Shown in pieces: positions 36,301 through 48,035 of a stretch of 64,000 nt of DNA. A program made the translations under genes and the position numbers. The notes below the pieces were generated by a model. It saw only the letters and a program-made list of their open reading frames with translations. It was not told where the DNA came from and ran no database searches. This DNA is from Phoebastria nigripes (Eukaryota; Chordata; Aves; Procellariiformes; Diomedeidae): positions 13,798-77,797 of the forward strand of contig JAYKAV010003426.1 of the NCBI GenBank assembly GCA_035582835.1. The letters are read 5' to 3'. The first letter of the stretch is position 1; each line of letters begins with the position of its first letter.

Positions 36301-38396
36301 GATCCAACTATTTCTAACAGAGTTACCAGCAAAGCTGCATAATTGTACAAAGTGAACGTGATTATTTGCTGCTTTTCTCCTTTCTGTCTTATTTCTTTAT
36401 ACTGACACCATTTCTGCATCATTCAAGTATATTTTTGGGAAAAAAAATGCATCATTCCCTCCACTGTGTTCCCCCTCCACACACTGAGGATTATAATCTT
36501 TCTAGGCAACATTCTCCAAAATATTATATTAAATACTCTAGTACAGGATCTGTCTGATTATTTGTCATTCATCAAAACCCCTAGAGATTGCTGTGATTAA
36601 CTCCTGGTCATGCCTGTGCTTGTAGAGATGGGTGATGCTTTTAAGATCTGCCCATGTTTCCTCATTCCCACTCCATGCCAGCCCTGGTCTCAATCTCACT
36701 TTTCTCCAAATGTCTTTCACAGCAAAGCAATAAGAGTAAGTTGGGAAAGACAACTCGTTTCAAATCTTTGCTATGGGTCACCAACGAAGCGGTTTCTGAA
36801 AGTGCTGACAAAAGGTAGATACCACATTTTTCCCCTTTCTCCCCTTAAAAAAATCAGTAAGGTTTGGACCCCTTACTCCCTTAGCCTCTTGGTGAAAAAA
36901 AAGATATTCCATCTCTAGTAGTTTTTAAAGCATCCAATTTGTACAAAAGAGAAGTACTAAATAGAAGTGGAAAAGGAATGCTCGCAGAGTACCTCATTCT
37001 AATGCTAGGAAGGCTGCATACTAAACATATTGTAAATTGATTAACTATCAGAATGATCCATATAAACATCCTCTGCTAGTTTGAAAATTAAATATGCTTG
37101 ACCATTGATCTGCCAACAGTAGCCTCGATCTTAAATATTCTGTTAGGAATTGCATGATTTAATTTGTATGATTTGTTTTGTGTATTCTTTCTTACTTACG
37201 CACTCTAGCAATTTATCACAGGAAAGCCATATGGCAGCCATAAACTTGAACAGATTATGTTCAAGAATTTTCAACTCCAAACTGAAGTAAAGTAAGTTTC
37301 TATTTCATGCAAATGTGTTCTCCAAGTTGTTAGATTGCTTTCTAGGAAATGCCACATGTTGTATTTTCCACATAAAGTAGATTTTGTCCTCTCGTTAGAT
37401 GTATTGGCAAACTAAACAGACACCTTTTTATGCTGCTGCTGAAGAATCTTTTTTCACTGCTCTCTAAAGTTCTATTCATATGTGAGATAAAGCATATCAT
37501 CTCAGCCCTCCTCAAACAATGTATTTCCTTTTTAAGTATCTACTTTAAGTATGCGGGTTCTGTTGAGCAATAGCACACTAACAGCTGCTGATAAAATTAT
37601 ACCTATGGAAGAGTAAAAATATCCTTTTCCTTGTTCTTTTGTATTTTTATTAATGTAGATAATGTTGATTTTATACTAGTATGCCTTATGTTGTCACCTT
37701 TGCAAAACAACTATGTAGACACTCTGTAGACTCTTCCCACATGTTGAAAAATCATTCAGTTTATCTTCTAGCTACAAAGTAATCTTTTTCATATGAGGCT
37801 GTTCTTACAAGGTCTGCCAAAAATTCTTACCACAGATAAATCTTTTACATTTTTCCAGTGCCTGAGTATCATCCTTTTAGCAATCATTAAGCTTGTATAT
37901 ATCCGTTTTGATGATTCTTTGGGGATGCCTTTAATTCCCAAAATGTCAGACAAAATGCAAACAGAAGGTTCTGAGCATATTTTGCTTCCAATTATTTGAC
38001 ATTATGGACTAAAATAATTTACTTTTTCATTCTAAGAAGATGGTTATGGCCTCTGTTAGAAGTTAAGCATGTAGTGAGTTAGCTTTTTGATGTTTTCTCT
38101 AGAATATGTACTTTCTTTTCCATTTTGAGAAGCAAATTCCAGAGCAACTTCCAAATGATGATAACTGCCTAGAAGAGTGTCCTGGTTCTGGTTGGGACAG
38201 AGTTAACTTTCTTCCCAGTAGCTGGGGAGGGTGTGCTGTGTTTTGGGGTTTGGTATAATAGGAGCGTTGATGGCCCATTGATGTTTTGGGTGTTGCTGGG
38301 TGGTGCTTGCACCGGGCACTTTTNGGCCTCCCATGCCCTGCCAGGTGCATGGGAAGCTGGCGGGGGGAGCATAGCCGGGGTGGTTGACCCAGCTGG

Positions 38397-38440
38397 CCAA
38401 TGGGGTATTCCACACCATGCAACGTCATGCTCAGTATAAA
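38397..38440 (+). promoter_or_regulatory. LTR promoter: CCAAT box, CRE half site, TATA box
   Basis: CCAAT at 38397-38401, ACGTCA ending at 38427, a seven-base spacer TGCTCAG, then TATAAA at 38435-38440. The spacer is two bases shorter than in the other three LTRs. The left half of the CRE palindrome is altered (CAACGTCA in place of TGACGTCA) while its CpG is kept. Confidence 0.65.
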
Positions 38441-38446
38441 AACTAA

Positions 38447-38480
38447 GGGTGTGGGGGGGGCTTTGGGTCCCGGGAACGGG
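38447..38480 (+). other. G-quadruplex-forming motif in LTR
   Basis: Five G-tracts of three or more (38447-38449, 38453-38460, 38465-38467, 38472-38474, 38478-38480) separated by loops of 3, 4, 4 and 3 bases. This satisfies the usual four-tract rule. It starts seven bases after the TATA box and would lie at or near the transcription start. Confidence 0.8.
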
Positions 38481-38551
38481 CTCTCGTATCGGGCACGCGT
38501 CGGTTTTGGCAGGTGGTGAGCAGTTGCATTGTGCATCNCCTGCTTTGTATA

Positions 38552-38570
38552 TTGTTGTTGTTGTTGTTGT
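38552..38570. repeat. (TTG)n short microsatellite inside LTR
   Basis: About six TTG units directly after TTTGTATA, followed by mixed ATT-type triplets. The position is equivalent to the (ATT)15 array of the LTR at 19068-19602. Confidence 0.9.
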
Positions 38571-38613
38571 TATCACTGTTATTATTACTGTTCTACTTTG
38601 TTTTATTTCAATT

Positions 38614-38619
38614 ATTAAA
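38614..38619 (+). terminator. LTR poly(A) signal ATTAAA
   Basis: ATTAAA followed by CTGTTTTTATCTCAA, the same context as in the other copies. It would end transcripts in the R region of this LTR. Confidence 0.6.
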
Positions 38620-38752
38620 CTGTTTTTATCTCAACCCGCGAGTTTTCCTACTCGTGCCCTCCCGATTCTCTCCCCCATCCCACCGGAGTGGGGGGGTGAG
38701 CAAGCAGCTGCGTGGTGTTTAGGTGCTGCCAGGGTTAAACCACGACAAAGAG

Positions 38753-41700
38753 AAACAATACCAGTAGAACAATAGCATGAAATTTATGCTAGATTATCTC
38801 CATGAATGACATTTGNTTTGGATGGACAGATAAAGTAAAAGTTTAGAAATTTAGTGGAAAGTGTATTTATTTTTTACTTCCTTTTTACTAGTTTTCTAAT
38901 AAAGGAAAGAAAGTATCTTCCTTCATAGGACTTTCAATGCTCCAGGAGGAAAAATGTAAGGTATAATTCCTTTATATAGAGAGGACATTAGGAATAATGT
39001 ACCTCCTCCTGTGAAAAAGCCCATAGTATTTTTAACAAGCACAAAGAATGTATGTCATAAAGGATTATAAACTCACTATAATATACCACATACAAAACAG
39101 TATTTGAAATGTTGTAAGGGTACACCTGATATCTGCTGATATTCCACCTGCATTATCTCTGTTCATATATTGATACTGCTCTAAACTATGAAAAATATGC
39201 TGACGTAGCACAGTGCATAAACTTTGCATAGGATTTATCTGACTAAAGGCAGATTTTCATTTGAACTAGTCATCCTTGTCTTCCATGTCTTCCATGGAGA
39301 TATAGCCAATATATTTAAGGGGTCACTACAGTAATGTATCTCACCAACGTGTATATCTAAACCAGATTATTCAATCAATCACACACACCGACACTGTCTA
39401 TACCTCTTCACGAAATATAAAGGGAACCTCTTGAGTGAACAGATGTCTTAGGTTAGCTGAATCTTACCTGTTTTCACTAGTGCTATAACTTGCAGTAACT
39501 TCATCTGTCCTCTGACTTCCAAGAACAAAACCAACTATTTGGGAAAGCTGTGGAAAACAACAAAGAAGACGGAAAAAATGAATGTTTGGGGAAAACTTCC
39601 CAATTAAGAAGCTGTGAAGGACAATGAACAATGGAATTGACCAACAGGAATATCATGTCATGTTGTTTAAATCTTCTACTAGACAAAACACTAAGCTAGT
39701 GCTAAAAAATTCTAGACTTACTTAGAAATGGACCCCTTATTTATCTCTAACTGCTATGTACCTGAGTAAGAATGAGTAAGAGTGGACTGTCAAGCATTTA
39801 ATAGAGATAAGCTCTTATAGCTCAATAGAATCAACAACCCTCAAAATTTAGTTTCTTCTTTGTAAGGTAATTTCTGGACATGTGAAATTAAGTTAAAGAC
39901 TGAACCAGTGTCTCTGTCTTCCTTACAAACACTACAAAGATTACTGACTGGAAGTTAACATGGATAAACTTCCTCTTACAGTCCAGCTTACCTAAACATT
40001 ATACTGCTGAAATGCAACCCTGAATTCTTCGCTGAAGAAACAAATTCCTTTTACACCCAACTAAAGAAACATATAAATTTCAATATCCAACTGAAGCAAA
40101 TGGTCTACAGTAGTCAGAGAAGAGCTTTCTAATAAAAGCATGCAAATGAACATTGTGAGTACATATGTCATGGAAGTCTGCTGTGTGCAATAAGAGAGTC
40201 TGTTGGAAAGGTATGCGAATGTCTGAATGTCTATGTTTAATGATAAGTGATAAATTAATAGAGATGTTAATACTATTTCCTTTCATAAGATAGTATCTCC
40301 GCANGTTCTTGTTGGCATGTGGCAAATAACAGAAATTACAAGTTTCTCAGCACAAAAGGAGTGGGGAGCTGAAGATTTTCTCATGAAAGCAAGTGGGAAT
40401 ATTTTGTGTAAGTGAAGAACAGAAAGTCTGTAGGACCACAGAGTGTGTTGACACACAATTTAAAAATAACATGCATTTTTTCAGGTGTAATTACAAGATG
40501 TACTCTTCAGATGCACTAAAAGTCAGAAATTTCTGAGAGGAACAGTAAAAAAGGTTATTGTATAGGAAATACAGATGTGGGATTTGAAGTACAAGGGTAG
40601 AATAGCATCTTCACAGAAACTGCTCTGCTGAAACTTAAGCAATTTGTCAGCTGGCAATGTGGGGGTTCGTGGACTCATAGGTTTCAACATTAGGGGAAGA
40701 AAAAAAAGAGGCTGACAGATGGGATATTTTACATCTGTAAGGTGATGTATCATTATGTCTGAGTTAATTAAAAGTTCTTCTGTTGGAAGAAAGATGTGCT
40801 TTGAAAGATTTTGGCATTTAATATGATGATGTGTTTTTTCACTGACAAAAGGAACTTAGCTTTGTATGATATACTGTGCTCAAAAATTTATTTCAGGGCA
40901 AAATAAAATGTGAAATTAAATTTGTTTTTTAAATAATTCACTCAAGCAAATGAAGATGCTAAATTATGTAAGAGCGTGTGTGTCTTTTTCTCTTGGCAAT
41001 AAGTGAATGGGATTTGTAAATGGAGAAAAGTGCTTAGCTTTGAAAATGGAGGGTCCAATTCACAAAAGCCTTTTATATCATTTGTGCAAGTGTACTTAGT
41101 CTGCTGAGAAAGTGTGCTGAAAGTGATCGTGGTCACAGTCCTGCTGCTGCTTATATACTGATTTCTAGGGCTCAGTTCAAATGTGTAGACACGGCTTTGT
41201 TGTTTATCCCATCTAGTGCCAGATGAAATTTAATAGAGTACCCTACTTGCTTCAGAAAAGTGCAGGTTTCTGCTCACTTCAGTGTCATATCTGCTTCCCT
41301 TGCTAAATGTCTTAGTCACACTAAAGCCTCTGGAAAGCAATCTTTAGGCGACCGAATTAAGCTCTGTGTCTCTATGGCTCTTCCAGGGAGTGAGATTCAG
41401 TCCTGTGTAATTGGCCCTCCTAGAGTTTAAGCGGTCTGTAGACCCTCAGACTCAGATGTGGGTGGTCCTCAAGATGCATATAGATTATGCTCTCTCTATA
41501 CAGGAGAACAGTTATGGTCTGTCTTCACTGGCATTTCTGGTTCAGAACTGTGCCTCATTACAAAACTCGGAAACTTAATAGATTTCAGCTGAACTTGGAT
41601 TTCTAAATGCATGTCTACATTGTGCTTCACAGGAGCCAGCCTGGCCTCAGAATTAGGCCTAGATAAATTGAGTCTTCAAGTGACTGTGCCATCTCCGAGT

Positions 41701-42874
41701 CAGCATGGCTAGAAGGAGCTGCAATCCTTGTATACACGATTTGGGGCTTATATCATTCATCACGGACAAACTTGTTTCTAAATACATGTAATGAATGATC
41801 AGTTGGTATCCGATGAGAGTTGGCTTGTAGCCTTATAATTGTATTCTGACTGGCGTAGTGGTAGATGAAATTTTTACTGTAAGTGTAAATCTTGCCTTCT
41901 CTTGGATGTAGGTATTTTATATTCATTTACACCAGTCCTAGGAGAACGCAAGCTTGGCATTTTGTTCTGACTTGGTAGCAACTTTGTAACCACCCGATGT
42001 TTGCTTGAATCATCACAAATGACACGGAAGTAGTAAATCAAGTAGTTCATTCTGGTGGAATTTTGGGGGGATTTTTGTGGTTTTTGTTTTGTTTTTGTTT
42101 TTGTTTTTTTTTTTTAATTTATTTTTTCTAATAACGAACCTGGATCTCAGTCATACATGATGGCTACTTCTATACTAGTCAACTAAGAAGTCTTAAGGAA
42201 CATTCCTGGGCACTGGAACTTGGGTATTTACACCATCCAATTGTTAGAAAAGCCCTTGACATTTTTTTGGCCTATAACAACTAGAACTCTGAAATAATTA
42301 TCAGGCATGGTTTGAGATTTAGCAGAAAATATTCAACTGAAAAGTTAGATGTTATTCTTTTTTGGAGTCTGTGAAAGTTTAATAGGGAGGACATAGGTGC
42401 TTGGCAGAAACTGGCCTCAATGACAGNAAATAGTCTCAAGTAATTTGCTAGTACAGAAATTGGCAAAAATAGCTAAAAATACAGTGTAATTACTCTTTTG
42501 CCACTGATCATTATTTATTTTTTGGCAGTTTTAGAGCCATTGCCTTTTAAAATTTATCTTACAGCATGATGAAAATAGTGACAATCATGAGGCCTGTTAT
42601 TTTGTTTTCATGTTTCTCTGTTTGCAGACCTTTTCTATGCAATTTTAACACTGGTTGATCAAAACTAACCATAAATGCCAGGATAGGGACCCATCACCTC
42701 CCTAGATAATAGTGTTTCCAATATTAATTTCTATCAATTTTGTTATATTTGAAAATATTTACTATTAATAGCCACTATGTCTTTCAAATTTGTGCTTTCA
42801 TGTCAGCAAACTTATTAAACATTACACTTTTCCCCAAGATTACCTGCTTCTCCTGCTAGCAGCTTTAGTCCAGA
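38753..42874. other. AT-rich non-coding sequence, no gene seen
   Basis: No supported gene. A 9-bp tandem duplication (TGTCTTCCA twice) is near 39278. A T-rich tract lies at 42071-42127. The stretch at about 42675-42715 (CCATCACCTCCCTAGATAAT) faintly resembles the minus strand of a CR1 3' region and may be a continuation of the CR1 piece that follows. Ns are at 38815, 40304 and 42427. Confidence 0.6.
42071..42127. repeat. T-rich (GTTTTT)n low-complexity tract
   Basis: About 57 bases of T with spaced G residues, ending in a run of twelve T and TTTATTTTTT. Simple sequence. Confidence 0.9.
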
Positions 42875-43190
42875 CTTTTTCCAGAGGACCTTTCAGAAGT
42901 CCAACTANATTACATTTAACAATTCTTTATCCATTATTGTTTCAATTCTTTTGAACAAAATGAGGCTTAAGCAGTACAATTTCCTTTTACAGAAGCTCTG
43001 CTGATTTCTATTGTATTATGCTCATTTGTGTGTTTTATAAGTCTCCCTAAATGTGTTTTCAGCTAATTTACCTAATACTAAAGTCATGTTCACTGGTCTA
43101 TAATTCTCAGGCTCAGCCCTAACACATCATTTAAAGATGGCTACAATACTGGCTACACTCCAGTCTACTAGCACAATAGTGGAGATTAAT
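42875..43190 (-). mobile_element. Ancient CR1-like LINE fragment, reverse-transcriptase region
   Basis: Read on the plus strand, phrases follow in order the complement of a CR1-type reverse-transcriptase domain: CAGAAGTCCAACTA, TTTACAGAAGCTCTGCTGAT, CTGGTCTATAATTCTCAGG and ACACTCCAGTCTAC. In intact elements this complement encodes the stretch from the N-terminal fingers of the reverse transcriptase to the catalytic-core entry (AFDKV-type motif). This copy has stops and frameshifts throughout and cannot make a protein. Only the reverse-transcriptase segment is recognisable, which is unusual because most CR1 copies are 5'-truncated and keep the 3' end. The match is from memory, and the L3/CR1 subfamily is not resolved. 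One N is at 42908. Confidence 0.65.
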
Positions 43191-44412
43191 GAGAAATTCT
43201 GTATTATTTGTTTGCAATTCAGTCACTTTGATAGGGATTTTCAAAGGTCGCTAATGCAGTTAGGTACCCAAATCCCATTAACATTTAGTGAAAAATGTGC
43301 ATTGTACTCCCTGAGCTGCTCTGGAAAACTCCTAATTTTCAGTCATAAGTGCTCCTCGGTGAATGCTGTTTCATCCTAGTTACACAATGATATGAATTCA
43401 CAGTTTGGCATAGCACCTTCCTTTTTAATACGGCGTCACTTTAGTTNCATCAGCAGTGAAACGTAATGCAGAAATCACAAATTCCTTTTTGTGTAAAGCA
43501 CAAAGTGGCAATAATAATGTGGTCAGTTTAACCCCATCCTGAACCAGCCATGGACTTAGACTGTTCCATTTCATGCTAATTACTCAGTTCTATTCAACAT
43601 GCCTGCAAATGTCATTAACTTTGTTAATCTTTCACATATTCCTTTTCCTTTCTTATCAAGGACTTCCTTCCATCCTTTGCAGTCTGTTATTCCCTGTTCA
43701 GTTGTTACCGTATGATGCCAATATTATCCACATGTACCACAGCAGTTCTAACCAGTTACCTTCCACTGATTGCTTTTAACTTAGTGCTTCTTTAAGTTGA
43801 CTTAAGTTCTGAAGTGTTGGACGAAATCTAGAAACCTGAAGTTCCCATTCCACTGTAGGTTTTTTAAAGCTTATTGATAGTTGCCTGAGTTCACCTATGT
43901 ACAGCATCTTTTCTAAAGAAACCAAGAGATACTTGAACAACATTACAAGGGATCTTATAAGTCTGTATTGAATAATAAAGTACAGCAGTAGAAGGTAAAA
44001 TTGGGGCAGATTTTAAACTAGCTTTTACAGTCCAGGAAAAAAAAGAGGAAGAAACTGTAAAAATAAAAGATTAAACTTTCACCCAAAGAGCACTTTGCTT
44101 CTTCAGAGGACTTCAAAATCATTTGGAGAAATTCTGTTACACAGACAATTGTATGTGACCACTATAGCTATAAGACACAGAAAATGCTGATCAAGACATA
44201 TTGGTGGAATGGATATTGAAGTTAACGTTGGCATTCCTAAGACCACATGAGAAAAACCTGCTTAGGTTTGCATCTTACAATCAACACAACACCAGAGGAT
44301 AAAATTTGACAGGAAATAATCATTATCCTTTGTGACCATTAATAAATCACACAGAAAAAGTGTAACTTCTAGATCTTAGCCTGAATAGTCAGAAATAGAA
44401 TTGGAAAATGTC

Positions 44413-44432
44413 TTTTTTTTTTTTTTTTTTTT
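44413..44432. repeat. poly(T) tract
   Basis: Twenty consecutive T residues. No retrotransposon body is recognisable on the minus strand beside it. Confidence 0.93.
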
Positions 44433-45514
44433 CCTTAAAGCTGCCAGTTTTAACACAGAGATTCTAAAATGTCTTATCTAGAGGCTAGGAAGAACTGACT
44501 TTAATACTGTAACTAGTATGACGTACAATAAGCAATATTCAAAATACAAGCTTTTGTGCTTTGAAATAGAGTATAACTATTTACTACTTACATAACAAAA
44601 AACATAGAATGACTATTTTCTGTATATGAAATTTCAGCTACTTCAACAATCTTATCTTTGAGTGGTTGCTGGTTTGGTAAATTATTATTGTGTTGCATCT
44701 AGATAGAATGCTGTATTTTTTTCTCCAATTTACATCCTTTTTTTTTCAGTGGGAGAAAGAAGGATCAGGACTTTTTGACTTTTCATCAGGAATAAAAAGC
44801 AAGTTCTCCTGAATGATAGAGAAGATACTGCTTTTCTGCCAGTATTCTTCTCAGCAAGAACTGACTGAATTAAAAAATAATATTTGGTCACAAAATGTTT
44901 AACATGGAATGTTTGAAAAAGATTTCTCGGAGGCTTCAGAGTGTCTGTAAATATAAGATCTTGATCAAAATTTGTATTTTTAATATTTTTATGATCTTGT
45001 TTCGTAATGCAGTCAGAAGTATCCCTGCAGCTACTTTACTGGTTTCAGTACAAATGGGGGGAAAAAGTCAAGGAAATAACTTCCTGATTCCTTTTATAAT
45101 ATGTCTGGAAGGAACTGCAACTACTGTATTTGCAGGTGTTTCACAGAAAATTTCTGGCCCGCATTTATCAATATTACGTGTTAGAAAACTAAAATCCACT
45201 GAGGTCAAGAGGAGGGCTTTTTACTNTGGAATTTAATAGCAACAGGATTGGGATCTGATCAAGCCAGAGAACACATAAGAGTAAAAATGTGCCATCTTGA
45301 GGTCTAGAGATTTTGCCGAGATAGGTTATTTTTTAAATTTGCCCATTTGTGTGACTCAACAACTTTTGCAAATGTTAAAGTTGGATTTGAAACACTGAGG
45401 GACAGTTGTCAATTTGAAGTGATTTGAGAATGAATCTGTAAAACATTTGTCCATCTTAATTTGTTTTATGAATCTTGCCAAAAGCTCTGTGATTTAGCCT
45501 ATAGCCATTATGTA

Positions 45515-45530
45515 CAGTATTATAATACTG
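45515..45530. repeat. Perfect 16-bp palindrome
   Basis: CAGTATTATAATACTG is its own reverse complement with no spacer. Confidence 0.85.
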
Positions 45531-46400
45531 AATTTTTTCCAAGATCTTTGTGATTTATAACATTAGAAGATCTAAATTCTACAGAATGCCTTTTATTAAA
45601 GTAAATGAGCCTTCTAATAAAGTGTTATGGATTTAGAGATGTGAGATGCAAAAGAACTCTTTGTTTCCTAATTTTTTAATTTATATTTGTTCTGCTCCAA
45701 CAGGAGCACATTTTAATTCTATGGTAAAGAAAGGAGATACTAAAAAAACCAACTATGTGCATTCATTACTGCTGAAATGAAGGCTTAAATAGGGACAAAG
45801 CAGTAAAATGAAATTGGATGTTAAAATGTTATTTCTCTGCATCAGCTTCCCAGTTTCTATTTTAAATATTGGTTGCAGAAGCCAAAGCAAATATACATCT
45901 GCTTTGCATTGCAAACTGACTTGACACATTGAACAGAGTATTTAATCTGTTTTGGACACACAGAATGCCAATCACCATAATACCTAGGTGCTGTTGTAAT
46001 GCCTAAGAGTATTGAAGATTTGTACTGTGATGTTTAACCTACTGCATATTGAATTTGTGTTGAAATGTTATTCCAATGAGTACTAGATTGTGTCATCTAC
46101 AAAAGCTTCAGCTCTATGATTGCTATGTCCAGAACCTACATAGCCCTTTAAGTTTGTAAATGCATATGTAAATACATTGTTAATGGCAAAAATTATCTCC
46201 CTGTTTTGGACATACAAATAGCATAGCATCGTGGTCAGACAAAATGTATAGATTTATATAATTTCTCTTCTTTCTCTCTTAGTCTGCATGCCTGCAAAAC
46301 CAGAGAAATCCTGGGATTATCTGGCAGACCCAAGGAAGTATCATTTTGAAAGATATCAAATTTTCTTTCCAGCTGACAATATTAGTAAAAAATTTTGCTA

Positions 46401-46450
46401 TCTTCCTTCCTTCCTTCCTTCTTTTCTTCCTTCCTTTTCTTCCTTCCTTA
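46401..46450. repeat. (TTCC)n microsatellite
   Basis: CTTC/TTCC tetranucleotide repeat over about 50 bases with a few TTTT interruptions. Confidence 0.93.
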
Positions 46451-47959
46451 CTTTTTTCTGTCCTCTTTTCTTCCTACTGGAGAAATGANAGGTCAGTTCA
46501 TAGTTGCTGCCCTATGAGAATCTTCTCAACAAATAGTTCTTCTAGTACAGTGGAGGACGAAGTGCTGTTGAAATCTTGTTTATCACACGTCTTGGATTTC
46601 AGTTTCCTTTTACTCCTTCTACCACTTTCTGTTTATGTGACTTAGGAACATAGAAGTAAAATGGACTCTCTGGGTTGGCAAGTCCAGACATCCTGCTTGT
46701 GAACAAACAATCTCAGCAATACTATCCATCTTATGCTGTTTATCTCTTTTTTTTCTTTCTGTTACCTCTTTCTTATTTTTCCTGTAAGCCTCTCGCTTTT
46801 TAAAATAAGCACCTCCTTCCATTGTTTTATGTTGCTTACTCTTTCCTCCATTGTATTAAATGCTTTGGAAGCTGTTTCTGCTATTTTACCGCCTCTTTTC
46901 TCTCCCTTCCAAATCCTATAGTAAGAATATGACAATCAGCGCTGCGGGGTAATTAAAAACTGCTGTATCGTAGGCTCCTGAGAAACAATTGGCTTAGATG
47001 GTTCATCTGAAGTTTTATTCCCTTTTAGATACTTCTGCCTGGCTGCTATTTGATAGCAATGACAGCCAAAAGGCTAATTCCAAAGGCAGATTTTGGCCTC
47101 AGCAGTGGAGCTGTGCTCTGAAAAGGAAACGTAAAATTGACAGGGTAAGATTCTGTGCTCACTGTATCTCTGTGAAGTTAGACTAGGTGTAACCAGCTGA
47201 CAGAGATCAGGCTGGACTCAGAATTGCACTGAGCTCTCTCCTTTTCCTTCCATCATCATGTGTAGGAATAAAGGGAAGAGGAACACTGTGAGCAGGTGGC
47301 TGATGTTACAGCTGCCGGTGAATGACTGGGTCCCCGGCAAGGCCCTGCCCCGCAGTAAAGCTAACTGAGCAGGATGTGGACGTGGCGTGTGAAACNGGTG
47401 GACAGTACAGATAACAAATGAGAAAAGGTGAAAATTCAAAGGTACCTGAAGAGACACTTTGGGGGAGTAGAGTCTTGCAAGGCCGACAGCACCCGTGTAA
47501 CAGAATCTGTTGTACTGTATAAGGCTGAGATTACCTAGGTAGCGGTATCAGAAATACCAAACTTGGATATGGATGCAGCAAAAGTGGGATCAATGGGAAA
47601 AAGTATTGTTTATTTAGGAGGAGACTGGGGTGAAGAAAAGACAGCAAAGAGCTGGGTCAAGAAACAGGAGGAGGGATAATGAGGTATGTGAATAATGTGA
47701 TCAATGCTGTAAGAGTACCCGTGGGCAGCCTCAAGCTTGATCACCGCAGCCTAATCAGGACAATAAACCACCCTGTTCTGACAATACCACAAGAGTCAAA
47801 CCTGCTTTAACAGTCAGGGTGACTGGGGTGGTGGTGGTTTCCCTGGCTAGAAGGAGATCACCAAGCAAGTGGATTGAGCCTCCTGGTATCACCATGCTAG
47901 TACCCACTCCTGGCCTGGAAGCATGGACAGATACCTTCTCTTCCAAAGAACAAAGATAA

Positions 47960-48035
47960 GTGATTTACTTCCTAGCTCTGTCATAAACGTCCTGTATGAC
48001 CTTTAATATGCTGTTATCTGGACTGCGCTCTCTCT
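47960..48035 (+). repeat. Possible MIR-type SINE fragment
   Basis: TTCCTAGCTCTGTCATAAAC followed by CCTGTATGACCTTTAATATG resembles the MIR core (CTCTGCCACTAACTAGCTGTG, TGACCTTGGGCAAGTC). The end is not recognisable. This is a weak, remembered match. Confidence 0.3.

Larger units (their letters stand above)
26520..38172. other. AT-rich non-coding sequence, no gene seen
   Basis: No supported gene. Low-complexity tracts lie at 28171-28249 (A-rich), 30426-30514 (compound microsatellite) and 33288-33340 (pyrimidine-rich). Two long overlapping open frames on opposite strands at 30979-31545 are unrecognised and discussed as a finding. A moderately GC-richer patch at about 32880-33060 is unclassified. 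Between 33420 and 38172 I see only AT-rich single-copy-looking sequence. Confidence 0.6.
38178..38747 (+). mobile_element. Solo LTR, avian ERV family, type B (copy 3)
   Basis: A complete 570-bp LTR beginning TGTCCTGGTTCTGGTTGGG and ending GGTTAAACCACGACA. A perfect 5-bp target-site duplication, AAGAG, lies at 38173-38177 and 38748-38752. It has a CCAAT box, a CRE-like half site (ACGTCA), TATAAA at 38435-38440 and ATTAAA at 38614-38619. Downstream of the TATA box are a canonical G-quadruplex pattern (38447-38480) and a CpG-dense stretch, unlike the other copies. The middle part shares phrases with copy 2 (GGTGGTGAGCAGTTGCATTG) and includes a TTG-triplet run at the site of that copy's ATT array. 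Ns are at 38324 and 38538. No internal viral sequence adjoins. Confidence 0.94.

Noticed and set aside
38099..38775. Several overlapping open frames of 68-145 codons on both strands
   Set aside because: They lie within the LTR at 38178-38747 and translate its promoter and leader. An equivalent antisense peptide (MLSMTSYGVEYPFGQ) appears in the type A LTRs, so these are repeat shadows, not genes.
44895..45236. 113-codon plus-strand open frame
   Set aside because: No recognisable domain, ordinary AT-rich composition and no splice or poly(A) context.
46270..46488. Exon after a good polypyrimidine tract (CTCTTCTTTCTCTCTTAG)
   Set aside because: The following frame runs straight into the (TTCC)n microsatellite and no donor site is found in a sensible position.
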